A stretch of DNA of 64,000 nt from Aquila chrysaetos chrysaetos (Eukaryota; Chordata; Aves; Accipitriformes; Accipitridae): positions 82,033,538 to 82,097,537 of the forward strand of contig NC_044004.1 in the NCBI RefSeq assembly GCF_900496995.4, in the 5' to 3' direction. A model generated the notes under the pieces. The model did no database searches. It had not been told where the DNA came from and worked only from the letters and a program-made list of their open reading frames with translations. The position numbers and the translations under genes were made by a program. Below, in pieces: positions 59,235-64,000 of the stretch. The number at the start of each line of letters is the position of its first letter. The first letter of the stretch is position 1.

Positions 59235-60875
59235 CTATGGTTAAAAATAAAATAAAACTGAAGAGCCATCTGCACTGACAAAGTGAGTTCTCAAAGTCTG
59301 CTATGCGTGTGTGGTTGTGGTTTGTGCCTTTCATTTAATGAAGCCAAAAGTGGTATCTCAGCAGTGGAAGAGTTAATTGGTTGCCACGTTAGCTATCTAT
59401 TAGCAGTGCTGAACAGATGCCAGGTCCCAGAGAAGGCACTCGCTACAATAATGACAAGCAGTAGAAGGTGGGAGGAATATAATAAATTAATGCCAACTGA
59501 GCTCTGGTTTTTTTTTCCTGGAACTGTGAGGTCAGCCTTGAAAGGTGCATTACAGTGATTGCATATAGGAAGTGAGAGTGAGAGGGAAGGAGAAATAAAA
59601 ACAACCAGAAATGAATTACAGAAGGTGACGCGTATCAACATGACTTGAGAAATATGACAAAGGTTTCAGAAAGTATTATTGGAATATATGATGCCTCATG
59701 ATGCTATTTGCCAGGAAACTGGCATTTTGGCAAGGTATATACTGCTCCTCTCCCAAAGAGAAATGTTGCAGTAGTCAAACCTGACAGGTGTTCATAAATT
59801 TCTCCAGAGCAATTGGAGACCTTTTCTTCTGCAGTACCCTAGACTGTGCAATATAGGCCACTGAGCTGAGGAGAGAAATGTCGAGGAATTGATTGTTAAA
59901 AGCAGAAAAGGGAAAGTGGCTCGGCCCTTGCACGATGGCTGCGGGGTGTGACATTTTCCTAGTGACCTGATGGGGTAGGAGTTACGCAGCTTTGCAGTCC
60001 TGTGAACAGACACAGCTGGTCTCTACTCCTTCCTCCCTGATGCTTTCATCTCTTCCCCCCCCCAACTGTAACACAGCACCTTTGTTTCGGGAATATCCAC
60101 ACAGAATGTTTTTGTTTCTGTAGTTTCAGTTTCTGATTGCTTTCTCTGGCACACATCCTGCCATGCCGCTCCTGTCTGGAGCAAGACAAGTCGACGTGAG
60201 CGAAAGACTCACCGTCACGGGTGGCTACATCAGTCGCTGTCTCCTTCACTGGTGTGCAGTGGAAAGAGCAAGAGTAGGTTGGATTAAGCCTCGGTCAGTA
60301 AACATACACATGTGCTTCAACTTTGCTAGAAGCAGCCCCTATTGAAGGAAACAGCCTGGTGTTAAGTTAAAACTGCCACGTTTTTAAAATAAAATACACA
60401 GCAAGGGCACTGATACAGAGATCGATTTGATAGCAAATTATTCCACCTTTATCATCACCACGTTCTTAGCAACATAAACTGCCTTGCAACAGCACGCAGC
60501 TGCTCAGGCACAGAATATTCATTAAGTGAATTCATACTGTTTTTTTATCTTGGCGCTCTGCCCACCGCGCATTTTCATGCCAATATGAGATTGCTTAGTC
60601 ATTTGTTCTTTATGTGTCTTGATGGCTTAAGAAAAGAACCTCAAGGGAAAATGTTTTATAAGGCCTTTTTACTCGTTATAGCCAAGCAGCACGTCTTGGG
60701 CGCTCCCTTAAGCTGGCATTGTTAGGAAGGAGTCCGGCATCTCCCGTGCCATCAACTCACAAATTTGTTTCCTGGCTGCTCCTGTCCCCCCGGTACCTCG
60801 GCCCAACATCGAATAGCGATCCTAGGCTGAGGGGACGGGGACGCGGAGGTCTTCGAGGCAAAAGCAGAGGGAGGG
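59235..60875. other. Intergenic, no gene seen
   Basis: Moderately AT-rich unique sequence between the exon-like block and the retroviral relic. Short frames on both strands lack splice sites or recognisable motifs. Confidence 0.45.
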
Positions 60876-60879
60876 GATT

Positions 60880-61460
60880 TTAGGAGCGATGGGCCTCGAG
60901 GAATGGGAGACTGTTGTAATTATTGGGGATGACCAGGTCACTGAAGAGGGGTATGACCAAAAAAGGACCTGTGGTGCAGTCACTACTGAAGGCAAAATAT
61001 TTTCCCCTTCTTCTGATGAGAATATGGTCTTGAACCTTTTAATTAATGAACATAATTACCCCTGTCTAATAGATACAGGGGCAGCTTTTTTTTTTTTGCC
61101 TTGAATCAGCAGACCTATTCATCTGGGCTCTCAATATGGTTTTTTTGCATTTATTTTGGGAAAGATACAGGTAACAGACAGGGCTTCACTGGGTCCTCTG
61201 CTAGTTTTCTAAAATTCTAGTAAAAGATTTGCAGGATGTTGTGTTTAAAAAAAAAACAACTAACAGATCTGTTTTGATACAGTTATGTTGATCATTTATT
61301 AATAGCCAAGGAACCTTGTGTAGCTGACACCCGAACCTTGCTGTTGGCCTTAGCTGAGCAGAGCCATAGAACTTCTCCACAGAAGTTACAATATTTTTTT
61401 AATAAGAGAAGCGTAAAATATCGGGGTTACATTCTCCAGCAAGAGGAGTGGCGTTCCCGC
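60880..61460 (+). pseudogene. Decayed retroviral pro / reverse-transcriptase relic
   Basis: A frame at 60889-61104 ends in CLIDTGA, a retroviral-type aspartic protease active site, then runs into a T11 tract and a stop. About 180 bases later another frame (61272-61450) reads YVDHLLIA followed by SVKYRGYILQ, the palm and following strand of a reverse transcriptase with His replacing the second catalytic Asp. The protease and RT parts are much closer than in an intact element, so sequence between them is missing. No LTR was seen. It is clearly older than the provirus at 46-54 kb and ends just before the CDKL2-like CpG island. Confidence 0.7.
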
Positions 61461-61539
61461 CCGGTCAGGTTTGACATCACCCCCCCCCCTTAGGGGGCTG
61501 ACACAAACACACCAGAGGTGGGGCCGTTAGCAAATAATA

Positions 61540-64000
<2,461 letters not shown>

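Overview
This is vertebrate nuclear DNA, almost certainly from a bird. It has short GT-AG-spliced exons in long AT-rich introns, three CpG islands at gene starts, three CR1-LINE 3'-end fragments of the type common in bird genomes, and a gamma-like endogenous retrovirus. I could not name the species.

Layout, left to right. (1) About 1-21.9 kb: 5' part of ALPK1 on the minus strand. Only the first coding exon (2379-2499) is recognised; the rest of the protein lies beyond the left edge, and its 5' intron seems to run back to a CpG island at about 21.4-21.9 kb. (2) 21.5-26.2 kb: TIFA on the plus strand, divergent from ALPK1, with a predicted noncoding first exon ending at 21772 and the whole 187-residue coding sequence in one exon (24940-25503). 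(3) 27.0-28.3 kb: two or three exon-like blocks on the minus strand that I cannot assign. (4) 29.9-57.2 kb: AP1AR (gadkin, gamma-BAR) on the minus strand, in which all ten coding exons can be placed; they join in frame to 301 residues. (5) 46.16-54.29 kb: a provirus with two LTRs, a 5-bp target duplication, a tRNA-Arg-like primer site, an open gag, and broken pol and env. It sits in AP1AR intron 1, antisense to the host gene. (6) 57.6-61.4 kb: intergenic, with one more unassigned exon-like block (59137-59234, minus) and a decayed retroviral pro/RT relic (60.88-61.46 kb). (7) 61.9-64 kb: CpG island and first coding exon of a CDKL-family kinase, best matched to CDKL2, on the plus strand; the rest lies beyond the right edge.

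How the genes relate. ALPK1 is the cytosolic kinase that senses bacterial ADP-heptose and phosphorylates TIFA on Thr9. TIFA then oligomerises through its FHA domain and activates TRAF6/NF-kB. Sensor and substrate are divergent neighbours here as in mammals, and the Thr9, FHA and TRAF6-motif residues are all visible in TIFA. AP1AR links the AP-1 clathrin adaptor to kinesin and Arp2/3 in endosomal transport; it is a syntenic neighbour, not part of the ALPK1-TIFA pathway. The CDKL2-like gene next to AP1AR does not match the human order as I remember it and may mark a rearrangement.

Coordinates come from reading splice sites and frames directly. No alignment or database search was run.
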